Shown: positions 1 through 8,820, counted from the first letter of the stretch. The stretch: 64,000 bases of DNA from Dryocola sp032000125 (GCA_032000125.1 DAMALH010000011.1:1-64000); one strand, 5' to 3'. The notes: generated by a model not told the origin, from the sequence alone. Numbers and translations are program-made.

Positions 1-9
1 GAATAAGTG

Positions 10-39
10 AAAGCCCTGCACGAAAGTGCAGGGCTTTTT
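10..39 (+). terminator. Rho-independent terminator of an upstream gene
   Basis: A 12-bp perfect stem with a GAAA tetraloop is followed by a T run. It must end a plus-strand transcript that starts before the window. In E. coli the gene upstream of mobB is the 5S end of the rrnA ribosomal operon, so this could be an rRNA operon terminator, but nothing in the window proves that. Confidence 0.8.
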
Positions 40-55
40 GCTGTCTGCGATTTAC

Positions 56-79
56 GAAAAACCTGCTCTAAAAGCAGGT
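56..79 (-). terminator. Terminator of mobAB
   Basis: An inverted repeat with arms ACCTGCT and AGCAGGT lies six bases past the mobB stop on the minus strand and is followed there by a T run. It faces the plus-strand terminator at 10-39, so two convergent transcripts end back to back. Confidence 0.7.
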
Positions 80-84
80 CATAT

Positions 85-591
85 TTATTTTTGTAGCCAT
101 TCACAAACAAAATCAGCAATCTCGCCAGGTGAATTAATATCCAGAACGGGTATTTGTTGTGCTTTTATTCTTGCATCACAAGCAATGGCGACAACCTGGC
201 TGTCAATTTCTAACGCGTCAAAGCTGTGCGAAACCCCTTCTCTGTAGAGAAGGATCCTGGGCACATTCTCGTGCTTAAACCCCTCCACCAGTATCAGATC
301 CAGGGACGTAGCATCCATCCGGCCTGCTAGCGCTCGCAAATCAATTTCAGGCTCATCAGGAGTCTCCGTCATCAGCGCCCAGCGTTTCTGGCTGGCGACG
401 ATGGTCTGCACAGCGCCTGCTTTACGCAGTTCGTAGCTGTCTTTCCCAGGTTTATCGACGTCCATATCGTGATGGGTATGTTTAATCAAACCCGGACGAA
501 TCCCTCGTTCAATAAGTAAAGGGATAAGCTGCTTCAAAAGCGTTGTTTTTCCCGTGCCGCTCCAGGCAGCGAAGGCCAGCAAAGGGGTCAT
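85..591 (-). CDS. mobB: Molybdopterin-guanine dinucleotide biosynthesis adaptor MobB
   Basis: MobB is a small GTP-binding protein that assists MobA in converting molybdopterin to the guanine dinucleotide form of molybdenum cofactor in the cytoplasm. The N-terminus carries a Walker A loop (WSGTGKTTL, about residues 10-18), followed by IKHTHHDMDVD and the DLILVEGFKHE segment typical of the family. A longer reading frame begins at 606, but the ATG at 591 matches the E. coli N-terminus and forms an ATGA overlap with the mobA stop, so translation is probably coupled. Length is 168 residues, near the E. coli protein. Not essential for MobA activity in E. coli. Confidence 0.95.
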   Translation of the reverse strand: MTPLLAFAAWSGTGKTTLLKQLIPLLIERGIRPGLIKHTHHDMDVDKPGKDSYELRKAGAVQTIVASQKRWALMTETPDEPEIDLRALAGRMDATSLDLILVEGFKHENVPRILLYREGVSHSFDALEIDSQVVAIACDARIKAQQIPVLDINSPGEIADFVCEWLQK

Positions 592-1172
592 GATGGCTTC
601 TCCCACTGAGTCAGATCTGCGGGTGAGTTTACATTGATGAAGTTTTGCTGCTGATTAGGAAAAATAACAGCATGGCCGCCCGCCTCACGCAGAAAAAGCA
701 TTACGCGGCGTTCACCTGCTGCCAGATAACTTGCAAGCGGTGACGCCAGTTTCCGGTTAACAAGCGCAATGGTGGGATGATCCCGCTCTCCATCATTTAC
801 CCAAACGGCGGGATATTGCCCTCTGGCATCCCAAAGCCTGGCCGCAAGATCTTCCGGAATCATTGGCATATCACAAGGGCAGAACAGAAACCATTCATTA
901 TCTAACTCCTGCATCGCCGACAATATTCCCGCCAGGGGGCCGGGATAATCTGGCAGGCTATCCCTCAACACGTTTAGCCCGCTATGCTGATACTTTTCAA
1001 GATTCCTGTTTGCGCTGATCGCAAGGCTACCCAACTGGGGGGCGAGCCTGTTTACTACGTGCTTAAACAGCGGCAGCCCATTTAGCATGACAAGCCCCTT
1101 ATCCTGCCCGCCCATTCTTGTTGCTCGCCCACCGGCCAGAATCACCCCGGTTACTTTTGTTAAACGTCTCAC
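588..1172 (-). CDS. mobA: Molybdenum cofactor guanylyltransferase MobA
   Basis: MobA transfers GMP from GTP to molybdopterin, making the MGD cofactor used by DMSO reductase-family enzymes. The N-terminal nucleotide-binding motif VILAGGRATRMGG and the later FLFCPCDMPMIP metal-binding stretch are diagnostic of this nucleotidyltransferase fold. An open frame extends to 1325, but I chose GTG at 1172: it has an AGAGG-like ribosome site 8 bases upstream, gives MRRLTKVTGVILAGG, and yields 194 residues as in E. coli. The longer version would overlap yihD head-on. First gene of the mobAB operon. Confidence 0.93.
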   Translation of the reverse strand: MRRLTKVTGVILAGGRATRMGGQDKGLVMLNGLPLFKHVVNRLAPQLGSLAISANRNLEKYQHSGLNVLRDSLPDYPGPLAGILSAMQELDNEWFLFCPCDMPMIPEDLAARLWDARGQYPAVWVNDGERDHPTIALVNRKLASPLASYLAAGERRVMLFLREAGGHAVIFPNQQQNFINVNSPADLTQWEKPS

Positions 1173-1244
1173 TAATATCGCCTCTTTTATTGTGGGATTG
1201 AGCCTGCTAACGTGTGACATCTCGCAATTGAAAGGAGCACCATC

Positions 1245-1514
1245 ATGAAATGTAAGCGTCTTAACGAACTGCTCGAGCTGCTTCAGCCCGCGTGGCAAAA
1301 AGAGCCGGACCTCAACCTGATTCAATTTTTGCAGAAACTCGCTAAAGAGTCAGGTTATACCGGCGAATTGGCCGATCTCACTGATGATGTGCTGATCTAT
1401 CACCTGAAAATGCGAGATTCAGAAAAAGATGCCGTTATTCCGGGCATCCAGAAAGACTATGAGGAAGATTTCAAAACCGCACTGCTGCGCGCGCGTGGGA
1501 TAATTAAAGAGTAA
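1245..1514 (+). CDS. yihD: Conserved small protein YihD (DUF1040)
   Basis: An 89-residue cytoplasmic protein with the same length as E. coli YihD and rich in charged helices. The family is conserved in enterobacteria and its function is unknown. A strong AAAGGAG ribosome site lies 7 bases before the ATG. It is divergent from mobA, with about 70 bases between the two starts serving as a shared promoter region. It lies upstream of srkA-dsbA on the same strand, and its stop codon overlaps a CpxR-like box. Confidence 0.93.
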   Translation: MKCKRLNELLELLQPAWQKEPDLNLIQFLQKLAKESGYTGELADLTDDVLIYHLKMRDSEKDAVIPGIQKDYEEDFKTALLRARGIIKE

Positions 1515-1525
1515 AAGCTTGTAAG
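1511..1525 (+). promoter_or_regulatory. CpxR-like box ahead of srkA-dsbA
   Basis: GTAAAAGCTTGTAAG matches the CpxR tandem consensus GTAAA-N5-GTAAA with one mismatch. It begins inside the yihD stop region, 66 bases before the srkA start. The srkA(yihE)-dsbA operon is a known Cpx envelope-stress target in E. coli, so the position fits. Confidence 0.65.
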
Positions 1526-1590
1526 CCAGCCCACTTAAGCGGCTATGAAATGTTATCCTGAATTATTCGTATTTATTGCCGGTTGCCTGG

Positions 1591-2577
1591 ATGACAGACA
1601 GCGCTTTTAATTTTCAGACTCTACATCCGGATACCATCATGGATGCCCTTTTTGCACAGGGTATACGGGTGGATTCCGGGCTGACGCCTTTAAACAGCTT
1701 TGAGAACCGCGTCTATCAGTTTCAGGATGAGGATCGCAAACGCTATGTGGTGAAATTTTATCGCCCTCACCGCTGGTCCGCAGAGCAGATTGAAGAAGAA
1801 CATCAGTACGCTATTGAGCTTCTGGCTGATGAAGTTCCCGTCGCCGCACCCCTTTCTTATTCCGGTAAGACTTTACTGCGGCATCAGGGATTTATGTTTG
1901 CGGTTTTCCCAAGCCTTGGTGGGCGACAGTACGAAACCGATAATATCGATCAGATGGAGTGGGTCGGCCGCTACCTTGGCCGTATTCATCAGACCGGTCG
2001 CCGTAGGCGCTTTGAGAAGCGGCCGACTATCGGTCTCGTTGAGTATCTGCATGAGCCGCGCGCCCTGTTTGAGCAAACGTCCCTGGTTCCGGCTGCCCTG
2101 AAGCCCGCTTTTCTTAAAGCGGCAGATGCTTTAATTGCTGAGGTGGAACTTCACTGGCACGACAGGTTTGCTTCTTTGCGCTTACACGGCGACTGCCATC
2201 CCGGCAATATACTCTGGCGCGATGGCCCCCTGTTTGTCGATCTTGATGATGCCCGCAACGGCCCGGCTATTCAGGATATCTGGATGTTGCTCAACGGTGA
2301 TAAAGCCGAACAGCGCATGCAGCTTGAAACGATAATCGAAGCTTACGAAGAGTTCACACCTTTCGAATCAGACGAGATTGCCCTTATAGAACCTTTACGG
2401 GCAATGCGTATGGTTTATTATCTCGCGTGGATTATGAGACGCTGGGATGACCCCGCTTTCCCCAGAAATTTTCCCTGGATTCATGAGGAAGATTTCTGGC
2501 GAAGACAAACTGCAACTTTCACAGAGCAGGTCCGGGTTCTGCGTGAACCCCCATTAAAATTAACGCCAATGTATTAG
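1591..2577 (+). CDS. srkA: Stress response Ser/Thr protein kinase SrkA (YihE/RdoA)
   Basis: A cytoplasmic kinase of the aminoglycoside-phosphotransferase/choline-kinase fold that protects against stress-induced death in E. coli. The catalytic loop LRLHGDCHPGNILW (HGD, residues about 198-211) and the metal-binding FVDLDDA that follows are intact. A frame opens earlier at a TTG (1576), but the ATG at 1591 gives 328 residues, the E. coli length. It lies 27 bases before dsbA, the known Cpx-controlled co-transcribed partner, and behind a CpxR-like box. Confidence 0.95.
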   Translation: MTDSAFNFQTLHPDTIMDALFAQGIRVDSGLTPLNSFENRVYQFQDEDRKRYVVKFYRPHRWSAEQIEEEHQYAIELLADEVPVAAPLSYSGKTLLRHQGFMFAVFPSLGGRQYETDNIDQMEWVGRYLGRIHQTGRRRRFEKRPTIGLVEYLHEPRALFEQTSLVPAALKPAFLKAADALIAEVELHWHDRFASLRLHGDCHPGNILWRDGPLFVDLDDARNGPAIQDIWMLLNGDKAEQRMQLETIIEAYEEFTPFESDEIALIEPLRAMRMVYYLAWIMRRWDDPAFPRNFPWIHEEDFWRRQTATFTEQVRVLREPPLKLTPMY

Positions 2578-2604
2578 TCAGTATTATTCAGGAGAAAGTG
2601 GATT

Positions 2605-3228
2605 ATGAAAAAGATTTGGCTGGCACTAGCGGGTATGATTCTGGCATTCAGTGCCTCTGCTGCCCAGTTCACCGATGGTAAAGAGTACGTTACCCTCGAT
2701 AAACCCGTCGCGGGCGAACCGCAGGTATTAGAGTTTTTCTCTTTCTATTGCCCGCACTGCTACCAGTTCGAAGAAGTGCTTCATGTGTCTGATACCGTGG
2801 AGAAAAAACTGCCGGAAGGCACAAAAATGACCAAGTATCATGTCGAATTCCTGGGCCCGCTGGGCAAGGAGCTTTCTCAGGCATGGGCCGTTGCAATGGC
2901 GCTTGGCGTAGAAGATAAAATTACCACCCCGATGTTTGAAGCCGTGCAAAAAACACAAACCATACAGAACGTTGCGGATATCCGTCAGGTATTCATCGAC
3001 GCGGGTGTAAAAGCGGAAGAGTATGATGCGGCCTGGAACAGCTTTGTAGTGAAATCTATGGTTGCACAGCAGGAGAAAGCCGCTGCCGATCTGCAACTGC
3101 AGGGCGTGCCAGCCATCTTTGTTAATGGTAAGTACCAGCTAAATCCGCAGGGCATGGATACCAGCAGTATGGATGCCATGGTTAAGCAATATGCTGATGT
3201 GACCAAATTCCTGGTTGAGAAAAAATAA
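2605..3228 (+). CDS. dsbA: Thiol:disulfide interchange protein DsbA
   Basis: DsbA is the periplasmic oxidase that introduces disulfide bonds into exported proteins and is itself reoxidised by DsbB. A 19-residue signal peptide ends in ASA-A, followed by the thioredoxin active site CPHC (residues 49-52) and the cis-proline loop GVPAIFVNG near the C-terminus. The 207 residues include the signal. The GGAG site upstream is good. Its clients include FimD-type ushers and the cysteine-bearing pilins encoded at 47-54 kb in this window. Followed by a terminator. Confidence 0.97.
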   Translation: MKKIWLALAGMILAFSASAAQFTDGKEYVTLDKPVAGEPQVLEFFSFYCPHCYQFEEVLHVSDTVEKKLPEGTKMTKYHVEFLGPLGKELSQAWAVAMALGVEDKITTPMFEAVQKTQTIQNVADIRQVFIDAGVKAEEYDAAWNSFVVKSMVAQQEKAAADLQLQGVPAIFVNGKYQLNPQGMDTSSMDAMVKQYADVTKFLVEKK

Positions 3229-3232
3229 CGCA

Positions 3233-3262
3233 AAAGCCGGTCACTGACCGGCTTTCTTTTTT
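3233..3262. terminator. Bidirectional terminator between dsbA and yihG
   Basis: An 11-bp perfect stem (AAAGCCGGTCA / TGACCGGCTTT) with a one-base loop is flanked by A and T runs on the two sides, so it can end both dsbA and the convergent yihG. The yihG stop codon lies inside it. Confidence 0.85.
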
Positions 3263-4146
3263 TGCATGATGCTGCTGAGCTGGCTATCTTTCTCATGCCA
3301 TAGCGCATTAAGCCATGACTGAAAACGACGTTTAAAGCTTTTGTCGTTTACGTAGTCGCCGTGTAGTTCTTCCGCAATCGGTACTAACGATACGCGTACC
3401 ACAATCCTTGTCATCTTCCCGGTTAGCATGTCATAAAATGGGGATCTCGTGTTTTCCGGATAGCAGAGCGTCACATTTAAAAGCTTATCGAATTGTTCTC
3501 CAGCCACCCTCAGCACCATTGCAATCCCGGCGGCCTTAGGGGGAAGCAGGTTCTGGAAGGCCGAATGTGCCTCAAGGTGTTTTTCCTGAGTAAACCTTGA
3601 GCCTTCAACAAAGTTAACGATAGTGGCAGGATGTAAACGAAATTTTTCACAGGACCGGCGGGTTGTTTCCACATCTTTGCCGCGCCGCTCCGGATGGCGC
3701 AATAAATAACCGCGCGAGTAGCGTTTCATAAACGGCATACCTAATGCCCAGCAGGCTAGCCCGATAAAGGGGATCCATGCCAACTGCTGCTTAAGAAAGT
3801 ATTTATTCATCGGGATATGTTTGCGAAACAGCACGCACAAAATTACGACATCCGCCCAGCTACGGTGGTTGCAGATCAGCAGATACCAGCTTTTCTTGTT
3901 AAGGCCTTCCAGCCCCTCGACGTCCCACTGCAGATGGGCATTAAGGCGCAGAAGCAGAGCCAGGCCTTCACACCAGCAGTACATCATAAAGTCTGCAAAC
4001 AGCGAGATCGCTCGCCAGCAAGCCGGTATCGGCAACAGCAGCTTGATAATGCCGGCGATAATAATGGGTACAGAGCAGGCAACAGTAACCAGAATGGTGA
4101 GGATGACGCTTAAAAGCAAAGCGATCGCAGCCAGCAATCTCGACAT
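3241..4146 (-). CDS. yihG: Probable lysophospholipid acyltransferase YihG
   Basis: A membrane acyltransferase of the PlsC/LPLAT superfamily. Hydrophobic N-terminal segments (about residues 4-45) precede the HX4D catalytic motif NHRSWAD near residue 93 and the substrate motif FVEGSRFT near 158. E. coli YihG has been linked to 1-acyl-glycerophosphate acylation, with an effect on fatty acid composition. Length 301 residues, a little shorter than in E. coli. Convergent with dsbA; in E. coli yihF lies between the two, and here there is no room for it. Confidence 0.92.
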   Translation of the reverse strand: MSRLLAAIALLLSVILTILVTVACSVPIIIAGIIKLLLPIPACWRAISLFADFMMYCWCEGLALLLRLNAHLQWDVEGLEGLNKKSWYLLICNHRSWADVVILCVLFRKHIPMNKYFLKQQLAWIPFIGLACWALGMPFMKRYSRGYLLRHPERRGKDVETTRRSCEKFRLHPATIVNFVEGSRFTQEKHLEAHSAFQNLLPPKAAGIAMVLRVAGEQFDKLLNVTLCYPENTRSPFYDMLTGKMTRIVVRVSLVPIAEELHGDYVNDKSFKRRFQSWLNALWHEKDSQLSSIMQKKKAGQ

Positions 4147-4597
4147 AAGAATAACTTTCAGGTGGTTATGAAAACGTAGTGAGGGAGCAAAGGATTATGA
4201 ACGCGGGATTTTAGCAGAGTTTAACGCCGGGGCTTACTCAAAAAGCCACAGCCTTATCTATTCCGAGCTGTTTTTACAGCAAATAGCCGTGGCTTATAGC
4301 ATAAAACGTTTTTATATCCACATTGCAAGATAACAAAACTCTTAATGCATGAATGCGTGGGTATTTAATTAACTTTTTGATTTATATATAAATATATAGA
4401 ATAAGATAAAGTGATTACGTCAGGATATTAGTTAGTTATAAAACTATACACAAAGTTATCCACAATCTCCGTGTTGCATAAGATCCCGTGGATCCATAAA
4501 AGTTTTTGCCTAATCTTCCCCAAAAGCTCATGTTTTTGGCCAGCCTATGGCATCCTTTAGGTATAAATTTAAATCCCCAGGTATGGAACGGAACACT
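4147..4597 (+). promoter_or_regulatory. polA upstream region with a consensus DnaA box
   Basis: The 450 bases between the divergent yihG and polA starts hold no convincing gene. They contain an AT-rich tract around 4365-4400 and a perfect DnaA box TTATCCACA at 4456-4464, about 135 bases before the polA ATG. DnaA is reported to stimulate polA expression in E. coli, which gives this box a plausible role. Promoters were not assigned. Confidence 0.6.
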
Positions 4598-7384
4598 ATG
4601 GTTCAAATTGCGCAAAACCCGCTTATCCTCGTTGATGGCTCATCCTATCTTTATCGGGCCTATCATGCCTTTCCTCCTCTGACTAACAGCCGGGGCGAAC
4701 CAACAGGGGCGATGTACGGCGTGCTCAATATGTTGCGTAGTTTGTTGATGCAGTATCAGCCGACTCATGCCGCCGTAGTCTTCGATGCAAAGGGCAAAAC
4801 TTTCCGTGATGAGCTATTTGAACACTATAAATCCCATCGCCCGCCGATGCCGGACGATCTGCGTGCGCAAATCGATCCTCTTCATGCCATGGTTAAAGCT
4901 ATGGGCCTGCCGTTACTGGCGGTTTCAGGCGTAGAAGCCGATGACGTGATAGGCACCCTGGCTCTGGAAGCCGGCAAATCAGGGCGGCCGGTACTTATCA
5001 GCACCGGCGATAAAGACATGGCTCAGCTAGTAACGCCGGGCGTTACCCTCATTAACACCATGACCAATACCATTCTGGGGCCTGAGGAAGTTTGTACCAA
5101 ATACGGTGTGCCGCCAGAGCTGATCATCGATTTCCTCGCCCTGATGGGGGATTCTTCAGATAACATTCCCGGTGTTCCCGGCGTCGGTGAGAAAACGGCT
5201 CAGGCGCTTCTGCAAGGGCTGGGCGGGCTGGATGCGCTGTATGCCAACCCGGAAAAAATCGCCGATCTTAGCTTCCGCGGTGCAAAAACCATGGCAGCGA
5301 AGCTTGAGCAGAATAAAGAGGTGGCCTACCTCTCATATCAGCTTGCGACGATCAAAACGGATGTCGAGCTGGAGCTAAGCTGTGAGCAGCTTGAAGTGCA
5401 GCAGCCGGTAGCAGAGGAGTTGCTTGGCCTGTTTAAGCACTACGAGTTCAAACGCTGGACAACAGACGTTGAGGCCGGAACCTGGCTACAGGCAAAGGGT
5501 GCCAAAGCCGCCGCGAAGCCGCAAAAAACGATTGAGATTGCCGTTGAGCCTGAAGAAGAAGCCAGCGCGCTTTCTCATGAAAACTACGTCACTATTGTTG
5601 ATGAGAATGTCCTTCAGGAGTGGATTGTCCGTCTGAAAAAAGCGCCATATTTTGCTTTTGATACTGAAACAGACAGCCTGGACAACGTTAGCGCAAATCT
5701 GGTTGGCCTCTCATTTGCCACAGAGCCTGGCGTTGCCTGCTACATTCCGGTTGCGCATGACTATATCGACGCGCCGGATCAGCTTTCTCTTGAGCGCGTG
5801 CTGGAGCTGCTTAAGCCGCTGCTGGAAGACGAAAAGGCCCTGAAAATTGGCCAGAACCTGAAGTACGACCGCGGAATAGTCGGCAACTATGGCATTGAAC
5901 TGCGCGGTATTGCATTTGATACCATGCTGGAATCTTACATTCTGGACAGCGTGGCGGGCCGTCACGATATGGACAGCCTGTCCAGCCGCTGGCTTAAGCA
6001 CAAAACTATCACTTTTGAAGAAATCGCCGGGAAAGGTAAGAAGCAATTAACCTTCAACCAGATCGATCTGGAACAGGCCGGGCGCTACGCTGCCGAAGAC
6101 GCGGACGTCACGCTGCAATTACACCTGAAAATGTGGCCAGAGCTCGAAAAAAGCGAAGGCCCGCTTAATATCTTTAAGCACGTTGAAATGCCTCTGGTGC
6201 CGGTGCTGTCGCGTATCGAACGTAACGGCGTGAAAATCGATCCGGCTGTTTTACATACGCATTCTGAACAGCTCACCAAACGCCTTGCGGAGCTGGAGAT
6301 CAAAGCGCATGAGATCGCCGGCGAGGCGTTTAATCTTTCATCTCCGAAACAACTACAAACCATTCTGTTTGAAAAACAGGGCATTAAGCCGCTCAAAAAA
6401 ACACCTGGCGGCGCGCCATCAACGTCCGAAGAAGTGCTTGAGGAGCTGGCGCTGGATTATCCATTGCCGAAAGTTATTCTTGAGCACCGCGGGCTTGCGA
6501 AGCTGAAATCGACCTATACCGATAAGCTGCCGCTGATGATTAACCCGAAAACCGGGCGTGTGCATACTTCCTATCATCAGGCTGTTACGGCAACGGGACG
6601 CCTGTCGTCAACCGATCCGAACCTGCAAAACATCCCGGTGCGTAACGAGGAAGGGCGTCGTATTCGCCAGGCGTTTATCGCCCCAGAAGATTATGTGATT
6701 GTTTCCGCTGACTACTCGCAGATTGAGCTGCGCATTATGGCGCACCTTTCCCGGGATAAAGGCCTGTTAACCGCTTTTGCACAAGGCCAGGATATTCACC
6801 GCGCAACGGCGGCAGAAGTCTTTGGTCTGCCGCTGGAAAGCGTTTCAGGTGAACAGCGCCGCAGCGCGAAAGCGATTAACTTCGGTCTGATTTATGGCAT
6901 GAGCGCTTTCGGCCTGTCACGCCAGCTCAACATTCCGCGTAAAGAGTCCCAGAAGTACATGGATCTCTACTTTGAGCGTTATCCGGGCGTGCTGGGCTAT
7001 ATGGAGCGCACCCGAGCTCAGGCCAAAGAGAAAGGCTATGTTGAAACCCTGGATGGCCGTCGGTTGTATTTGCCGGACATCAATTCCAGCAACGCTGCCC
7101 GCCGTGCGGGCGCTGAACGTGCGGCGATCAACGCCCCGATGCAGGGCACCGCGGCGGATATCATTAAACGGGCAATGATCGCCGTGGACGCATGGCTGGG
7201 AAAAGAGAAGCCGCGAGTGAAAATGATCATGCAGGTTCACGATGAACTGGTGTTTGAAGTGCATAAAGATGACGTAGAAGCCGTCTCCGGCAAGGTCCGA
7301 GAACTAATGGAGGGCAGCATGAAGCTGGACGTTCCGCTGCTGGTGGAAGTTGGCAGCGGCGCAAACTGGGATGAAGCACATTAA
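4598..7384 (+). CDS. polA: DNA polymerase I
   Basis: DNA polymerase I fills gaps in excision repair and removes RNA primers from Okazaki fragments. Three domains are visible: the 5'-3' exonuclease/flap domain (about 1-320, with GVEADDVIGT and GDSSDNIPGVPGVG), the 3'-5' proofreading domain (about 325-515, FAFDTETDSL holding the catalytic Asp/Glu), and the family A polymerase (520-928, motif A DYSQIELR, O-helix RRSAKAINFGLIYG, motif C QVHDELVFEV). An in-frame ATG lies further upstream, but the one at 4598 gives exactly 928 residues, as in E. coli. Confidence 0.98.
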   Translation: MVQIAQNPLILVDGSSYLYRAYHAFPPLTNSRGEPTGAMYGVLNMLRSLLMQYQPTHAAVVFDAKGKTFRDELFEHYKSHRPPMPDDLRAQIDPLHAMVKAMGLPLLAVSGVEADDVIGTLALEAGKSGRPVLISTGDKDMAQLVTPGVTLINTMTNTILGPEEVCTKYGVPPELIIDFLALMGDSSDNIPGVPGVGEKTAQALLQGLGGLDALYANPEKIADLSFRGAKTMAAKLEQNKEVAYLSYQLATIKTDVELELSCEQLEVQQPVAEELLGLFKHYEFKRWTTDVEAGTWLQAKGAKAAAKPQKTIEIAVEPEEEASALSHENYVTIVDENVLQEWIVRLKKAPYFAFDTETDSLDNVSANLVGLSFATEPGVACYIPVAHDYIDAPDQLSLERVLELLKPLLEDEKALKIGQNLKYDRGIVGNYGIELRGIAFDTMLESYILDSVAGRHDMDSLSSRWLKHKTITFEEIAGKGKKQLTFNQIDLEQAGRYAAEDADVTLQLHLKMWPELEKSEGPLNIFKHVEMPLVPVLSRIERNGVKIDPAVLHTHSEQLTKRLAELEIKAHEIAGEAFNLSSPKQLQTILFEKQGIKPLKKTPGGAPSTSEEVLEELALDYPLPKVILEHRGLAKLKSTYTDKLPLMINPKTGRVHTSYHQAVTATGRLSSTDPNLQNIPVRNEEGRRIRQAFIAPEDYVIVSADYSQIELRIMAHLSRDKGLLTAFAQGQDIHRATAAEVFGLPLESVSGEQRRSAKAINFGLIYGMSAFGLSRQLNIPRKESQKYMDLYFERYPGVLGYMERTRAQAKEKGYVETLDGRRLYLPDINSSNAARRAGAERAAINAPMQGTAADIIKRAMIAVDAWLGKEKPRVKMIMQVHDELVFEVHKDDVEAVSGKVRELMEGSMKLDVPLLVEVGSGANWDEAH

Positions 7385-7531
7385 TCCACCAGGACCAGCA
7401 TCATTTTTTTGTAACTAAGCAACATAAGACATAGCTTTTTGTGATGACGGTTCAAGAACGGTATGCAAACAGTGAAAAAAAACTACAAAAAATGCTTTTT
7501 CAACCGGATGAAAAGGAGTAGAGTTATTTGC

Positions 7532-7640
7532 GTAGGGTACAGAGGTAAGATGTTCTATCTTTCAGACCTTTTACTTCACGTAATCGGATTTGGCTGAATA
7601 TTTTAGCCGCCCCAGTCAGTAATGACTGGGGCGTTTTTTA
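7532..7640 (+). ncRNA. spf: Spot 42 small RNA
   Basis: A 109-nt segment starting GTAGGGTACAGAGG and ending in a strong terminator hairpin with a T run (CCCCAGTC / GACTGGGG), in the E. coli spf position between polA and engB. As far as I recall the E. coli sequence, it is essentially identical. Spot 42 is an Hfq-dependent RNA that represses secondary carbon-use genes such as galK in glucose and is repressed by cAMP-CRP. A TGTGA half-site lies about 90 bases upstream, but I cannot assign a full CRP site with confidence. Confidence 0.96.
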
Positions 7641-7656
7641 TTGGGTTGCGTCCAAT

Positions 7657-7685
7657 AAAAAAGACGGGCTATCCCGTCTTTTTTT
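7657..7685 (-). terminator. Terminator of engB
   Basis: A GACGGG / CCCGTC stem with a CTAT loop is flanked by A and T runs and overlaps the end of engB. It works on the minus strand and could also catch plus-strand readthrough from spf. Confidence 0.8.
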
Positions 7686-8316
7686 ACTCTTCTGCGGCTT
7701 CTTCAACCGCTGGCGCTATGTCATTAAACCAGCTATCCAGCTTTAGACGCAGTTTGTCGACGCCCGTTTTCTTCAGTGACGAAAACGTTTCAACTTCGAT
7801 ATCCCCGCCGAAAGACTCCGCGGCTTTACGTACCATATTGAGCTGTGTTTTACGCGCGCCTGATGCCAGCTTGTCTGCTTTGGTTAACAGCAGCATCACC
7901 TGGATATTGCTCGCCACGGCCCACTGAATCATCTGCTGATCGAGATCCTTAAGCGGGTGGCGGATATCCATCAGCACCACCAGGCCTTTCAGGCTATTGC
8001 GCTTTTGCAGATATTCGCCCAGCGCGCGCTGCCATTTAATTTTTACTTCTTCGGGTACTTCCGCATAGCCGTAGCCCGGCAAATCCACCAGGCGTTTACC
8101 CTCGGCAACCTCAAACAGGTTAATAAGCTGCGTACGCCCGGGAGTTTTACTGGTACGTGCCAGGGCCTTCTGGTTCGTCAACGTATTTAACGCGCTCGAT
8201 TTCCCCGCGTTCGAGCGGCCTGCGAAAGCAACCTCAACGCCGGTATCAGAAGGTAAGTGGCGAATGTCCGGTGCGCTAAGCACAAAGTGAGTCAGTTGAT
8301 AGTTCCAGTTTGTCAA
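7684..8316 (-). CDS. engB: Ribosome biogenesis GTPase YihA/EngB (YsxC)
   Basis: A TRAFAC-class GTPase needed for assembly of the large ribosomal subunit and essential in E. coli. Visible GTPase motifs are the P-loop GRSNAGKSS (about residues 33-41), the switch region with SKTPGRTQ, DLPGYGYA (G3), TKAD (G4) and FSSLKK (G5). The 210 residues match the E. coli protein in length. It is transcribed alone on the minus strand between spf and the divergent csrC. Confidence 0.97.
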   Translation of the reverse strand: MTNWNYQLTHFVLSAPDIRHLPSDTGVEVAFAGRSNAGKSSALNTLTNQKALARTSKTPGRTQLINLFEVAEGKRLVDLPGYGYAEVPEEVKIKWQRALGEYLQKRNSLKGLVVLMDIRHPLKDLDQQMIQWAVASNIQVMLLLTKADKLASGARKTQLNMVRKAAESFGGDIEVETFSSLKKTGVDKLRLKLDSWFNDIAPAVEEAAEE

Positions 8317-8576
8317 AAGGTTGTCTCCGTCAGGATGAGCATTAAGGGGATTATACCTGAACGGGCAGAAAAGACCGTGTTTCTCCGCAGGTGCGGATAT
8401 GCCCCAACAAAATGTAAGACATTAACCACCGCTGGCGGCAGATATAGCGGAGACTTTCCGCGCCCTGTATTGAATAATTTATTAAATAACAATTAGTTGA
8501 AAATAACTTTCTGATAAACAGCGAACTTAAGCAAAACTATAACCTTGTTGTTTTTATGGTTAAGCGTAAAGTGGTT

Positions 8577-8820
8577 GGCACAGGCAAGGGAGCCATAAGG
8601 GACAGCAACTCAGGATGAGGGTTCAGGAACGTCAGGATGACGAAGAACCAGGGAAAGCCGAAAGCGTCTGGAGACGCGGTAAAAGGATTAAAGGACGGCA
8701 TACGGAAAGTTGCCTGCGAAGGAGAGACAGGGCGTCGAGCACAGACAGGGATAGTGTGACCCGAAAGGGTAATAAAATAAGAAAAAGGCGGCTGGTTACT
8801 CTGCCGCCTTTTTTCTTTGC
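8577..8820 (+). ncRNA. csrC: CsrC regulatory RNA (CsrA sponge)
   Basis: An RNA gene in the E. coli csrC position between engB and yihI, about 244 nt. It carries 12 GGA trinucleotides by eye, many in CAGGA or AAGGA contexts expected in hairpin loops, and ends in a GGCGGC hairpin and T run (8782-8815). CsrC binds many copies of CsrA and so relieves CsrA control of carbon storage, biofilm and motility genes. The 3' end is sharp; the 5' end is estimated from resemblance to E. coli. An 80-codon reading frame across it is not a gene. Confidence 0.9.
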
